NCBI RefSeq assembly: GCF_040513375.1
Contig: NZ_JBEVTG010000001.1
Span: 1,364,001-1,428,000 of the forward strand
From: Flagellimonas_B algarum
Lineage (GTDB): Bacteria; Bacteroidota; Bacteroidia; Flavobacteriales; Flavobacteriaceae
Direction of reading: 5' to 3'
DNA length: 64,000 nt
The number at the start of each line of letters is the position of its first letter. The stretch's first letter is position 1. The notes under the pieces were generated by a model. That model saw only the letters and a program-made list of their open reading frames with translations, was not told where the DNA came from and ran no database searches. The position numbers and the translations under genes were made by a program. This document shows, in pieces, positions 1-8,604 of this stretch.

Positions 1-249
1 GTAATCGACTTGGATTCCGCTCGCCTTCACTTCTTCAAAAAGCGATTTAGCCGCACCTGGAGTACTGAGGTCTTTGACGACAGGTGTTACTTGAATGCCG
101 TGTTTCTTTTCCAACTCCTGCTTTAAGGCGGTCAATTTATCGACCCTTCGGGCCACTACGATGAGGTCACCCCCTTTTTCGGCGTGTATGGTCGCCAATT
201 CCTTGCCGATACCACTACTTGCGCCTGTGATCAATGCTGTCGTATTCAT
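1..249 (-). CDS. Short-chain dehydrogenase/reductase (N-terminal part, cut by window edge)
   Basis: This is the first 83 residues of a classical SDR oxidoreductase; the rest lies beyond base 1. The visible N-terminus has the Rossmann nucleotide-binding motif TGASSGIG at residues 8-15, followed by a second strand ending in ARR, which is usual for NADP-preferring members. SDRs reduce or oxidise carbonyl/alcohol substrates with NAD(P)H; the substrate cannot be read from this part. The start is the ATG at 249, preceded by a good -7 element (TAATTTTG, 270-277 reversed). The catalytic Tyr-Lys pair is outside the window, so activity cannot be judged. Confidence 0.85.
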   Translation of the reverse strand, partial: MNTTALITGASSGIGKELATIHAEKGGDLIVVARRVDKLTALKQELEKKHGIQVTPVVKDLSTPGAAKSLFEEVKASGIQVDY

Positions 250-269
250 TTGTTTTAAGATTTATACGA

Positions 270-277
270 CAAAATTA
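270..277 (-). promoter_or_regulatory. Candidate -7 element for the SDR gene
   Basis: On the minus strand this reads TAATTTTG, a full match to the Bacteroidetes TAnnTTTG element, about 21 bases before the SDR start codon. No convincing TTTG lies 19 bases further upstream, so only the -7 half is supported. Confidence 0.4.
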
Positions 278-353
278 GGGCGGGTAGGCAAGGAGGATGT
301 ATTCGAATTGCCGATTGTTGTATACTTTTTTCAGGAAGGGTGCGGCAAGGGAC

Positions 354-749
354 TTACAAGGTTTCGACCAATTGGATGTAATTGTGACAGGTATCGTTGA
401 ACACCGCGATTTTCACCGTACCCATAACAGTGGGTTCGACACTGAATTCAACACCCATGCCGGTTAGACGTTCGTATTCTTCCTCAACATTTTCAACATC
501 GAACTGGGTCCAGGGAATACCGGCTTCGAAAATCGCGTCTTGAAATACTTTAGAGGGTTCAAAGTGTACCGGGGCGGGTTCGAGCAATATCTGGGTGCCG
601 TCTTGTTCGTCTTTGGGAACGACCGTGATCCATCGACTGGTTTCACTGATCGGGGCATCCATTTTTTTCACGAAGCCAAGGACTTCCGTATAGAATTTCA
701 GCGCTTTTTCTTGATCCCTTACGGGAATGCTCAATACAGATACTCTCAT
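354..749 (-). CDS. VOC (glyoxalase/bleomycin-resistance) family protein
   Basis: A 131-residue single-module VOC protein. It begins MRVSVLSIPVRDQEKALKFY, the typical first beta-alpha of a VOC half-domain, and repeats the fold near residues 75-130 (GVEFSVEPTVMGTVKIAVFND). VOC proteins form metal-dependent lyases, isomerases or dioxygenases, or bind drugs; this subgroup is not functionally assigned. The gene starts 33 bases after the stop of the AraC-type regulator and is probably cotranscribed with it. A regulator of this kind often controls the companion VOC protein in Bacteroidetes, but the ligand is unknown. Confidence 0.8.
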   Translation of the reverse strand: MRVSVLSIPVRDQEKALKFYTEVLGFVKKMDAPISETSRWITVVPKDEQDGTQILLEPAPVHFEPSKVFQDAIFEAGIPWTQFDVENVEEEYERLTGMGVEFSVEPTVMGTVKIAVFNDTCHNYIQLVETL

Positions 750-782
750 ATGGTTTCCATTTAGAAGGTTGCTCGAAGATGC

Positions 783-1184
783 TTATTCTTTCGATTCCTT
801 GCTTCTTGAAAGTTGCTCTTTTTGGTATTTCGCTGGGGGAATCCCGTTTCGCGTCTTGAACAGGCTGCTGAACGAGCCCAAGCTTTCAAACCCCACTGCA
901 AAACAGGTTTCAGTGACCGAAGTACCCTGTTGCAACAATTCTTTTGATCTTTTCAAGCGTACATCGGTCAGGTATTGTTTGGGGGTTTGGCCGTAGTATT
1001 GTTTGAACAGGCGCAACAAATGGAATTTCGAAACAAAGTGATGCTGTGCTAAACGATCTAAATTCAGGTCGAGGTCAAAATGGGCGTCGATATCCTTCCG
1101 TAGGGCGATGACGGTGTCCAACTGATTTTGATTGGCATAGATACGCGCCTTGATTTCCGCTATTTTGGATTGGTAATGGTTCAT
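783..1184 (-). CDS. AraC-family transcriptional regulator (DNA-binding domain only)
   Basis: A 133-residue protein made almost entirely of an AraC/XylS DNA-binding domain. The first helix-turn-helix is around residues 40-65 (LDRLAQHHFVSKFHLLRLFK) and the second around 88-112, with the conserved ETCFAVGFESLGSFSSLFK block and the closing PAKY. There is no cupin-like sensor domain, only a short N-terminal helix of about 35 residues, so a signal would have to act through that helix or a partner. It is upstream of, and probably cotranscribed with, the VOC protein gene. Its target genes are not visible. Confidence 0.85.
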   Translation of the reverse strand: MNHYQSKIAEIKARIYANQNQLDTVIALRKDIDAHFDLDLNLDRLAQHHFVSKFHLLRLFKQYYGQTPKQYLTDVRLKRSKELLQQGTSVTETCFAVGFESLGSFSSLFKTRNGIPPAKYQKEQLSRSKESKE

Positions 1185-1261
1185 TGTATCCTCACAGTGG
1201 GTGGTAGTAAGATACTAAAATTGAAAACAGCAAGCTCGTTCCGGTATGTAAATGCAATGGG

Positions 1262-1843
1262 TTAGGGTTGGAGTACCTGCTTATGCCATTGACCATCTCG
1301 AAACTCGTAGTGATGCCTTTGGTGGAAGCGACTTTCCTTGAATTGCATAAGTTCCACACGAACAGGCCTTATGGCATACCCACCCCAGTGGTCAGGTCTT
1401 TGGATGGATTTTTGTGAATCGGACTGGACTATCGTTTGCTGTTGCAAATCAAAAAGGTCCGACGCGACCTGACCTTGCCGGCTAATCGAAGCGACGGCCT
1501 TCGCCAAGGTATTCCTTTCTTCGAAATACCGGTCCGCTTCCGAATCGGTTATTTTTTCAGCCAAGCCTTGAATTCGAACTTGTCTTTTCGTTGCTGTCCA
1601 CCAAAACGTAAGGGCCACTTTGGGAATGGATTTGATCTCGATTCCTTTTCGGGAGGTCAAGGGGCCCGTTACGATCAGTTTGTCATCGATGATTTCTTTC
1701 AAAGAAACAAAACGGGCATTGGGAAAACCATCCGTACCCATAGTCGACATACATACCGCTGTTGGGATATCGACTTTTGATTGTCTTTTTTCCGCTTCAA
1801 ACCATTGCTTGAAAAGGGTCATGGGGTGGGCGTTATCCATCAT
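1262..1843 (-). CDS. Pyridoxamine/pyridoxine 5'-phosphate oxidase-like flavoprotein
   Basis: A 193-residue protein of the PNPOx split-barrel family, which uses FMN to oxidise pyridoxine or pyridoxamine 5'-phosphate to PLP. Family signposts are visible: TLFKQWFEAE at the start, ARFVSLKEI and SRKGIEI (FMN phosphate region), WTATKRQVRIQG, and the C-terminal HWGGYAIRP. The C-terminal substrate motif RLHDR is present as RFHQR, which keeps the Arg and His. It is shorter than E. coli PdxH (about 218 residues), mostly at the N-terminus. The start is 9 bases after the argH stop, so it probably rides on the arginine transcript. PLP is the ArgD cofactor, but a functional link is only a guess. Confidence 0.75.
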   Translation of the reverse strand: MMDNAHPMTLFKQWFEAEKRQSKVDIPTAVCMSTMGTDGFPNARFVSLKEIIDDKLIVTGPLTSRKGIEIKSIPKVALTFWWTATKRQVRIQGLAEKITDSEADRYFEERNTLAKAVASISRQGQVASDLFDLQQQTIVQSDSQKSIQRPDHWGGYAIRPVRVELMQFKESRFHQRHHYEFRDGQWHKQVLQP

Positions 1844-1852
1844 AGTCCGAAA

Positions 1853-3133
1853 TTAGGAAAGCTGTGCCATTTTGGCCTTGATTTCCTCCAAACACAAATT
1901 CCCGATACTTCCTTCATGGGTGTGTTGGCTGTCTTTTTTCGGACGGAAATTCCCGTTCTCTATGGCTTTGCCCATGGTCTTATAGGCATCCCTAAAGGGC
2001 ATGCCGTTCTTCACCATTTCGTTCAAGGTATCCACACTGAACAAATAATCGTACTTCGGGTCTTTTAGGATCTCAGGGTTCACTTTGATTTCCTTTAAAC
2101 TGAACACCAACATTTCAAGGCAGGCCTTGATATCCTGAACGGCGACGATGATGCCTTCCTTGACCATTTGCAGGTCACGGTGGTACCCACTTGGCAGGTT
2201 GTTGGTCAACAAGGCCAGTTCATTGGGTAGGGCCTGGATCTTGTTGCATTTCGCACGGATGAGCTCAAAAACGTCAGGATTCTTTTTGTGCGGCATGATA
2301 CTACTACCGGTGGTCAGCTCGTTGGGGAACGAAATAAAATCGAAATTTTGACTCATGTAAAGGGTGATGTCCATGGCCATTTTCGATAGGGTTGCAGCAA
2401 TGCTCGACAGACCGAAAGCAGCAGACTTTTCAACTTTCCCCCTACCCATTTGGGCCGCTACCACATTGTATTTCAAGGTCCCGAAACCCATGGCTTCGGT
2501 GGTCATCTTTCGATCGATCGGAAATGAGGAGCCATAACCCGCGGCACTTCCCAAGGGGTTTTGGTCCGTTATTTTTTGCGCGGCCTTGAGCAGGTATAGA
2601 TCATCGATCAGACTTTCGGCATAGGCCGAAAACCACAGCCCGAAAGAAGAAGGCATGGCGATCTGTAAATGGGTATAGCCCGGCAACAACACTTTTTGGT
2701 GTTTTTTAGCCAGTTTCAACAACAAGCCGAAGAGGGTATGAACCGAGTCGCCGATCTCGCTTAGTTCGGCTTTTAAATAAAGTTGCATGGCCACCAAAAC
2801 CTGATCATTGCGGGATCTGGCGGTATGGATCTTCTTGCCGGCATCCCCTAACTTTTTGGTCAATAGGTATTCGATTTTGGAATGCATGTCCTCAAAATCG
2901 GCCTCGATGGTAAATTCGCCTTTCTCAATGCTTTTGGCGATCAGATCCAATTCCTTGACCAGTGCTGCGGCTTCATGGGAGTCGATCAGGCCGACGGCTC
3001 CAAGCATTTGGGCATGTGCTTTTGATGCAATGACATCGTATTTTGCGAGTACGAGATCGAGTTGACGGTCATTGCCGACCGTAAAATGATCGATTTTTTT
3101 ATCCGTGCTAAATCCTTTATCCCAGAGTTTCAT
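1853..3133 (-). CDS. argH: Argininosuccinate lyase
   Basis: The last step of arginine synthesis: argininosuccinate is split into arginine and fumarate in the cytosol. The 426-residue protein belongs to the fumarase/aspartase superfamily and shows its three conserved regions: HTARSRNDQ at 103-111, GYTHLQ at 152-157 and the signature loop GSSIMPHKKNP at 276-286, which holds the catalytic serine. It is about 30 residues shorter than many ArgH proteins, a common length in Bacteroidetes. It is near the end of the arginine operon, separated from argE' by an NmrA-like gene. Confidence 0.96.
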   Translation of the reverse strand: MKLWDKGFSTDKKIDHFTVGNDRQLDLVLAKYDVIASKAHAQMLGAVGLIDSHEAAALVKELDLIAKSIEKGEFTIEADFEDMHSKIEYLLTKKLGDAGKKIHTARSRNDQVLVAMQLYLKAELSEIGDSVHTLFGLLLKLAKKHQKVLLPGYTHLQIAMPSSFGLWFSAYAESLIDDLYLLKAAQKITDQNPLGSAAGYGSSFPIDRKMTTEAMGFGTLKYNVVAAQMGRGKVEKSAAFGLSSIAATLSKMAMDITLYMSQNFDFISFPNELTTGSSIMPHKKNPDVFELIRAKCNKIQALPNELALLTNNLPSGYHRDLQMVKEGIIVAVQDIKACLEMLVFSLKEIKVNPEILKDPKYDYLFSVDTLNEMVKNGMPFRDAYKTMGKAIENGNFRPKKDSQHTHEGSIGNLCLEEIKAKMAQLS

Positions 3134-3158
3134 GTTCGTTTGTTTATTGATGCGGTTG

Positions 3159-3815
3159 TCATGTTTTTGAAATCACCACTTTTTTGTGGATCAATGCCTC
3201 GTTTTCGATACAGCCTACCAAGTACTTCGCTAGAGTGGCCCTGCTTATGGTCAGTTGCGGTTTTGGCGTGTTGGCAAAGGACTCTTGCACCAATTGCAGT
3301 GCGGGGCTATTGGTCAGTCCTACGGGGCGTACGATCGTCCAGGCTGCGGTTGAGTTCTCGAGGATCGTCTCTTGCCGTTCATGGTCGGCGTAGGCCGGCC
3401 CGATGTTGCTCTTATCGATCAACAAGCGAAACCAAAAAGGAAGGTCTTTTTTGGTTTCATGAACACCCCAGGCCGAACAACTAATGATACGTTCGGGCCC
3501 CGAATCACTTGCGATATGAATCACTTTATCCATCGCATCGGATATCAGGTTTTCAGGCGCCCGTAAGGGAGCCCAAGGGAAATCATTGGTACGCGATACA
3601 TTCAAGATGTTGATCAGGGCGCTACAACCTTTCATCAGTTTTTCCAAGGCGCTGCTATCGTTGGGAACACCTTCGATAAGCGTCAATCCTTTTGTCGGAA
3701 CAAGTTGGGATCGGTCGCGCACCAAACAGTTGACTTCGTGCCCTTTTTCGAGGGCGATATCAACCACCAGTTTACCCGTTCTCCCCGTACCGCCTAAAAC
3801 CGCAATTTTCATCAT
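3159..3815 (-). CDS. NAD(P)-binding NmrA-like/atypical SDR protein
   Basis: A 218-residue protein with a single Rossmann domain. The N-terminus MMKIAVLGGTGRTGK carries a GGTGRTG dinucleotide loop at 8-14, and a CLVRDRSQL segment after the second strand suggests NADP(H). There is no YxxxK catalytic pair in the normal place, so it belongs with the NmrA/YwnB-like atypical SDRs that act as reductases or redox sensors. It is inserted between argE' and argH, 25 bases from argH and 68 from argE', in an otherwise purely biosynthetic operon. No arginine-pathway role is known to me for this family. Confidence 0.75.
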   Translation of the reverse strand: MMKIAVLGGTGRTGKLVVDIALEKGHEVNCLVRDRSQLVPTKGLTLIEGVPNDSSALEKLMKGCSALINILNVSRTNDFPWAPLRAPENLISDAMDKVIHIASDSGPERIISCSAWGVHETKKDLPFWFRLLIDKSNIGPAYADHERQETILENSTAAWTIVRPVGLTNSPALQLVQESFANTPKPQLTISRATLAKYLVGCIENEALIHKKVVISKT

Positions 3816-3883
3816 TGATAAAGGTGTTGTTCGCTGAGGTATTTCAATAGCCCCAATTCATTTGGTTGATAGCTCCCATAAAC

Positions 3884-4957
3884 TCAACGGGTCAAAAACG
3901 GTTCAAGCAGATCGATATAAATGCCAACGGCCTCTTTCACTTCGTCAATGAAAATGAACTCATCGGCCGAATGTGATCTCGGACTATGACCCGGTCCCAT
4001 CTTTAATGATTGACAACTCAATTCCGCTTGGTCCGATAGGGTGGGCGATCCGTAGGTTTCCCTACCTAGGGCGATTCCCGATTGCACCAAAGGATGTTCT
4101 TTGGCAATAGAAGAACTGCCTAAGTTGAGTGAACGAGGTCGTAATTCGCAGGGGGCCTCTTCTTGTAAGATCGCATTGATCTCTTCATTCGAATAGCAAT
4201 CGTTCACCCGGGTATCGATAACCAAATCGACATGGGCCGGTACTACATTGTGTTGACTGCCGGCACTGATTTGGGTTACGGTCATCTTCACTGGTCCCAA
4301 TACTTCGGATACTTTTTCAAAACGATAATTCTTGAACCATTCCAAGACCTCAATGGTGTTGTAAATGGAATTGTTGTCGTTGGGATGGGCGGCATGTGAC
4401 GGAGTACCCGATACCTTTCCTTCAAACACGACCAATCCTTTTTCGGCAATGGCCAATTGCATTTGCGTCGGTTCGCCGACGATGGCCACATCGATTTCGG
4501 GTAGGATGGGCAACAAGGCCGATATGCTTTTGTCACCGGCGTCTTCTTCTTCGGCCGTGGCACTCATGATGATGTTGTAGTTCAGGTCGTCCCGGTCGTA
4601 AAAATGGACGAAAGTGGCCAATAAGGAACATAGGGCCCCTCCGGCATCGTTACTGCCCAAACCATACAGCTTCCCATCTTCGATATGGGGATGGAACGGG
4701 TCTTTGGTATACCCCGAATTCGGCTTGACGGTATCGTGATGGGAGTTCAACAAGAGGTTCGGTTTGTTCTCATCATAATACTTGTTGAAGGCATAAATGT
4801 TATTGTATTGCCTTTTGGTAACCACGCCATACCCCTTTAACCAGGCATCGATGGCCGCCGCTGTTTCGTCTTCTTCCTCAGAAAAGGAAGGTATCGCGAT
4901 CAGCTGCTGTAATAATTGCAAGGCCGCTTCGGCCAAGTGTTTTCTATCCGTTGTCAT
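3884..4957 (-). CDS. argE: M20-family N-acyl-citrulline/ornithine deacylase (ArgE type)
   Basis: A 357-residue zinc-dependent M20 peptidase that removes the N-acyl group in arginine synthesis. The two-metal site is intact: HxD at 73-75 (HHD), the bridging Asp at 104 (GSNDAGG), the catalytic EE pair at 136-137, Glu162 and a late His in GPGHSPRSHS. In Bacteroidetes with an ArgF' carbamoyltransferase the deacylation happens after carbamoylation, giving citrulline. Because ArgF' here looks succinyl-specific, N-succinylcitrulline is the likely substrate (inference). The start codon overlaps the argB stop by 4 bases, so translation is coupled. Confidence 0.88.
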   Translation of the reverse strand: MTTDRKHLAEAALQLLQQLIAIPSFSEEEDETAAAIDAWLKGYGVVTKRQYNNIYAFNKYYDENKPNLLLNSHHDTVKPNSGYTKDPFHPHIEDGKLYGLGSNDAGGALCSLLATFVHFYDRDDLNYNIIMSATAEEEDAGDKSISALLPILPEIDVAIVGEPTQMQLAIAEKGLVVFEGKVSGTPSHAAHPNDNNSIYNTIEVLEWFKNYRFEKVSEVLGPVKMTVTQISAGSQHNVVPAHVDLVIDTRVNDCYSNEEINAILQEEAPCELRPRSLNLGSSSIAKEHPLVQSGIALGRETYGSPTLSDQAELSCQSLKMGPGHSPRSHSADEFIFIDEVKEAVGIYIDLLEPFLTR

Positions 4958-5733
4958 AGTACGAGACTTGTATAACTAGTATGTTCGTTTTTAAAAAGGC
5001 CCAGGTTTCCGATCCGCACTTCCGAGACCCCCCGCTGCAAGGCTTGGAAACAGTTATGGAGCTTGGGTAACATCCCATCGGCAAAGATACCTGCTGCTTT
5101 CAGGCTTTCATAAGAATCCGAATCGATTTTCGGTATGACCGAATCGGGATCGTCCATGGTGCGTAACACCCCGTTCAATTCAAAACAGTAGTTCAATACC
5201 ACATCGAAGTATTCACTAAGGCCGATGGCGAGTTCGGCAGCGATGGTATCGGCATTGGTGTTGAGCAATTGGCCTTGACCGTCATGGGTCAAGGCACAGA
5301 ACACCGGAGTGAGTCCAGCTGTCAATATGGTGTTGAGCATCGGGGCGTTGACCCTGTCTACATCACCTGCGAAACCGTAATCCACCTCCTTCACCGGCCG
5401 TTTGTGAGCCATAATACTGTTGGCATCGGCACCGCTCATTCCCAAGGCATTGACCCCCAACGCCTGTAGTTTGGCGACTAGGTTTTTATTGACCAATCCG
5501 CCGTAAACCATGGTGACCACCTCCAAGGTGGCGGCATCGGTCACCCTTCTTCCTTGGGTCATTACCGGGGTGATGTCCAATTGTTCCAAAACGGAGGAAG
5601 CCTTTTTACCCCCGCCATGAACGATGATCTTGGGCCCATGAAGTGCGGCTATCCCTTTCAGAAATGGCATGAGCTGCCCTTCGTTTTCGATAAGGTTACC
5701 CCCGATTTTTAAGATGTTGAGTCGTGGTTTCAT
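4954..5733 (-). CDS. argB: N-acyl-L-glutamate kinase
   Basis: A 259-residue amino-acid kinase that phosphorylates N-acylglutamate, the second step of arginine synthesis. The KIGGNLI loop at residues 9-15 and HGGGKKAS near residue 40 are the phosphate-binding motifs, and VNADTIAAELA-type sequence (here TNADTIAAELAIGL) marks the ATP site. It has no N-terminal extension, so it is the hexamer-lacking, probably arginine-insensitive form. It lies between argF' (4-base spacing) and argE' (4-base overlap). Confidence 0.93.
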   Translation of the reverse strand: MKPRLNILKIGGNLIENEGQLMPFLKGIAALHGPKIIVHGGGKKASSVLEQLDITPVMTQGRRVTDAATLEVVTMVYGGLVNKNLVAKLQALGVNALGMSGADANSIMAHKRPVKEVDYGFAGDVDRVNAPMLNTILTAGLTPVFCALTHDGQGQLLNTNADTIAAELAIGLSEYFDVVLNYCFELNGVLRTMDDPDSVIPKIDSDSYESLKAAGIFADGMLPKLHNCFQALQRGVSEVRIGNLGLFKNEHTSYTSLVL

Positions 5734-5737
5734 CGTG

Positions 5738-6673
5738 TCAGTGTTCCAATAACCTTTTCAAAACGTATTGTGCCGCATAGGTCCTATTGTTGGCTTGTTC
5801 AATGACCAAGCTTTGAGGCCCGTCCAACACCGCATCTTCGACGACAACGTTACGTCGCACAGGCAGACAGTGCATGAATTGCGCCCCTCCCAGTTTTTTT
5901 GGGGTCATCATCCACCTTGGGTCTTGTGACAGCACCTTTCCATAGTCAGTGTACGAGCTCCAATTTTTGACGTAGACAAAATTCGCATTTTCCAGCGCTT
6001 TTTCCTGCTCGTAAACGATTTTGCACCCTTTTGTGATTTTTGGATCCAACTCATATCCTTTTGGGTGGGTGATTACGAATTCCGCCTGTTGTGATTGCAT
6101 CATGGTGACAAAGGAATTCGCCACGGCATGGGGCAATGCCCTTGGGTGCGGGGCCCAGGAGAGGACCACTTTCGGACGGGTGGTTTGTTGGTGTTCGGCC
6201 ATGGTTATGGCATCGGCCAAGGCCTGTAGGGGGTGGGCTATCGAACTTTCCATATTTACGATCGGTACCTCGGCATGGGCTTTAAATCCATTCAATACCA
6301 TTTCTGCCTCATCGGTTGCTTTGTCGACCAAACCGGCGAAGGCTCGTATGGCGATGATATCGGCGTATTGTGAGACCACCTGTGCGGCTTCTTTGATGTG
6401 TTCGGCCTTACCACCGTCCATGATGGTTCCGTCTTCATATTCCAGTTGCCAACCTTCGCTTCCAAAATTCATGATCATTACATGCAGTCCCAATTGCTGG
6501 GACGCTTTTTGGGTGCTTAAACGTGTTCGGAGGCTGTTGTTGAAAAACAAGAGACAGATGGTTTTCCCGCTTCCTAATGCCTGATGGGCCATAGGGTCTT
6601 TTTTTAGGGCGATCGCTTCTGAAACAGCCTGTTTCAAGTCACCCAAATCGGAAATCGCAAGGTAGTGTTTCAT
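5738..6673 (-). CDS. argF': N-succinylornithine (acylornithine) carbamoyltransferase ArgF'
   Basis: A 311-residue transcarbamylase of the acetyl/succinylornithine type, not classical ArgF. The carbamoyl-phosphate loop is NSLRTRLST (46-54, in place of SxRTR), and HCLPVRRN marks the C-terminal active-site loop. Position 90 lies in DGGKAEHIKEA and is Ala. In the Bacteroides fragilis succinyl enzyme this position is Pro90, and in the Xanthomonas acetyl enzyme the equivalent is Glu92, whose replacement by small residues is reported to switch the enzyme to succinylornithine. Ala90 therefore predicts N-succinylornithine as substrate. The start overlaps the argD stop (ATGA). Substrate choice is inference from one residue. 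Confidence 0.88.
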   Translation of the reverse strand: MKHYLAISDLGDLKQAVSEAIALKKDPMAHQALGSGKTICLLFFNNSLRTRLSTQKASQQLGLHVMIMNFGSEGWQLEYEDGTIMDGGKAEHIKEAAQVVSQYADIIAIRAFAGLVDKATDEAEMVLNGFKAHAEVPIVNMESSIAHPLQALADAITMAEHQQTTRPKVVLSWAPHPRALPHAVANSFVTMMQSQQAEFVITHPKGYELDPKITKGCKIVYEQEKALENANFVYVKNWSSYTDYGKVLSQDPRWMMTPKKLGGAQFMHCLPVRRNVVVEDAVLDGPQSLVIEQANNRTYAAQYVLKRLLEH

Positions 6674-7797
6674 GATAAGGTATTTTTCAGTCCATTGAAA
6701 AAGGTATCGATTTCGGTTTCGGTGATGTTCAAGGCAGGTAAGAACCGTAGTAATTTTTTATTCGCCGACCCACCGGTGAACATCCGTTGTTTATGAATGA
6801 GCGCCTTTCGCAGCCCGGCCACCTCGAAATCGAATTCCAATCCCAGCATCAAGCCGCGTCCTTTGACTTTGGACACTTCCGGTATTTCTTGGGCTTTCGC
6901 TATAAAATAAGTGCCCATCTTGGCGGCCTGTGCAACCAGCCCCTCTTCTTGAATTACCTCGAGAACGGCTAGGGTCGCGGAGCAAGCCAAATGATTGCCT
7001 CCGAAAGTGGTGCCCAAGAGCCCGTAAGAGGCCTTGAAGGAATTATGTATGAGGACTCCCCCGACCGGAAAGCCGTTGCCCATACCCTTGGCTATCGAAA
7101 TGATGCCCGGCACGACCCCATGATGTTGAAACGCGAAAAAACGACCGCTTCTTCCAAAGCCCGATTGTACTTCATCAGCGATCAAGACCACTTGATGTCG
7201 CTGGCACTGTTCGGCAACATAGGTATAAAATTCCGTGGTGGGTTCGTCCAAACCGCCGACCCCTTGAATGGCTTCGAGAATGACCGCACAATGTTCGTTT
7301 TTCGCAATACATCGTTCAAATGCGGCAAAATCGTTCAATGGCAAGAAATCTACTTGTTGTTGTTGGTTCAAGGGAGCATTGATTTTCGGATTGTCGGTAG
7401 TCGCAACCGCTGCCGACGTACGCCCGTGAAAGCTGTTATGAAAGGCGATAACCTTGGCCTTGCCAGTATGGAAGGAAGCCAGTTTTAAGGCATTTTCATT
7501 CGCCTCGGCCCCAGAATTGCATAAAAACAGTTGGTAGTCTTCGCATCCGGAAGCCGCACCGAGGACTTCACCCAATTGTCGCTGTAAAGGATTTTGTACC
7601 GAGTTGCTGTAGAAACCGATCCGGTCCAATTGGTCTTTGAGTCGTTTTACGTAATGCGGATGCCCATGTCCGATCGAGATCACGGCATGCCCACCATAAA
7701 AATCGAGGTAGTCATTGCCCTGGTCATCGGTGACGGTCATCCCTTTTGCGGTGACCGGGGTAACATCGTAAAGTGGATATACATCGAAGAGTTTCAT
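6670..7797 (-). CDS. argD: N-acylornithine aminotransferase
   Basis: A 375-residue class-III PLP aminotransferase that converts N-acylglutamate semialdehyde to N-acylornithine using glutamate. The PLP lysine is Lys237 (SIAKGMGNGFP) and the ring-nitrogen Asp is Asp208 (LIADEVQSG); the SGAEANENALKLA phosphate-site segment is at 95-107. It directly follows proC with a 1-base overlap and precedes argF' with an ATGA overlap, placing it mid-operon. The length is typical of ArgD. Confidence 0.93.
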   Translation of the reverse strand: MKLFDVYPLYDVTPVTAKGMTVTDDQGNDYLDFYGGHAVISIGHGHPHYVKRLKDQLDRIGFYSNSVQNPLQRQLGEVLGAASGCEDYQLFLCNSGAEANENALKLASFHTGKAKVIAFHNSFHGRTSAAVATTDNPKINAPLNQQQQVDFLPLNDFAAFERCIAKNEHCAVILEAIQGVGGLDEPTTEFYTYVAEQCQRHQVVLIADEVQSGFGRSGRFFAFQHHGVVPGIISIAKGMGNGFPVGGVLIHNSFKASYGLLGTTFGGNHLACSATLAVLEVIQEEGLVAQAAKMGTYFIAKAQEIPEVSKVKGRGLMLGLEFDFEVAGLRKALIHKQRMFTGGSANKKLLRFLPALNITETEIDTFFNGLKNTLS

Positions 7798-8594
7798 CAG
7801 GCGTCTTTTTTGATGTCGTTGATTTTTTTGAAAGAGGTCACGATACCTTGAATAAGGGAAGAGCTCAACCCTTGGTGCTCCATTTCGTTCAAGCCTTCAA
7901 TGGTACACCCCTTCGGTGTAGTCACACGATCGATTTCCTCTTCGGGATGGCTCCCTGATTCGATCAAAAGGCTTGCCGCACCATTGCAGGTGTGCATGGC
8001 CAATTCTTGGGCTTCTTTGGCATCGAAACCGAGTTGGATGGCGCCTTGGGTCGTAGCACGGATGAGGCGCATCCAAAAAGCTACGCCACTGGCACAGATG
8101 ACCGTGGCGGCCTGCATCTGCTCTTCCGGTATTTCAAGCGAATGCCCCATTCGGTTGAAAATAGCCTTGGCCAGATCAATGCGCTTGGATCCTAGAACGT
8201 TCGCGCAGATACAGGTCATGCTCTTACCGACCGAGATCGCAGTGTTCGGCATGCTTCTGATGATATAATTATCGGCCCCGATGATCGCCTCGATTTTGGC
8301 GATGCTAAAACCGGTAATCGTACTGATGACCACATGTTTTTCGGTCAATAGGTCTTTGATATCATACAAAATGGCCTCAAAATGACCCGGTTGCACCGCG
8401 AATATCAAAATGTCCGATTCCGAAACGGCCACTCTGTTATCGGCGGTAACCGTGACATTGCCGTATTTTTCAAAATGGGCGATTTGTTTCGTATTCCGTT
8501 TGGTCAGGTACATGCTGGTCGCCCCATTGCTATGCAATATTCCTTTAGCAATACTAAGGCCCAGATTTCCCGCTCCGATGATGGCTACTTTCAT
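7797..8594 (-). CDS. proC: Pyrroline-5-carboxylate reductase
   Basis: A 265-residue NAD(P)H-dependent reductase that makes proline from pyrroline-5-carboxylate. The N-terminus MKVAIIGAGNLGLSIAKGIL has the dinucleotide motif at 6-11, and the C-terminal half has the family helix with TTPKGCTIEGLNEME (normally SPGGTT.A). It lies inside the arginine operon between argC and argD. Glutamate 5-semialdehyde chemistry links both pathways, and this placement is frequent in Bacteroidetes. It might act as the housekeeping ProC if no other copy exists, which the window cannot show. Confidence 0.9.
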   Translation of the reverse strand: MKVAIIGAGNLGLSIAKGILHSNGATSMYLTKRNTKQIAHFEKYGNVTVTADNRVAVSESDILIFAVQPGHFEAILYDIKDLLTEKHVVISTITGFSIAKIEAIIGADNYIIRSMPNTAISVGKSMTCICANVLGSKRIDLAKAIFNRMGHSLEIPEEQMQAATVICASGVAFWMRLIRATTQGAIQLGFDAKEAQELAMHTCNGAASLLIESGSHPEEEIDRVTTPKGCTIEGLNEMEHQGLSSSLIQGIVTSFKKINDIKKDA

Positions 8595-8604
8595 AAGTTC
8601 TTTT

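Noticed and set aside
317..325. GTTGTATAC, a half-match to the MarR operator, upstream of the SDR gene
   Set aside because: Only one arm is present and no dyad symmetry is seen, so chance is the simpler explanation.
6021..6584. 187-residue frame antisense to argF'
   Set aside because: Shadow of the ArgF' coding frame with no recognisable protein features.
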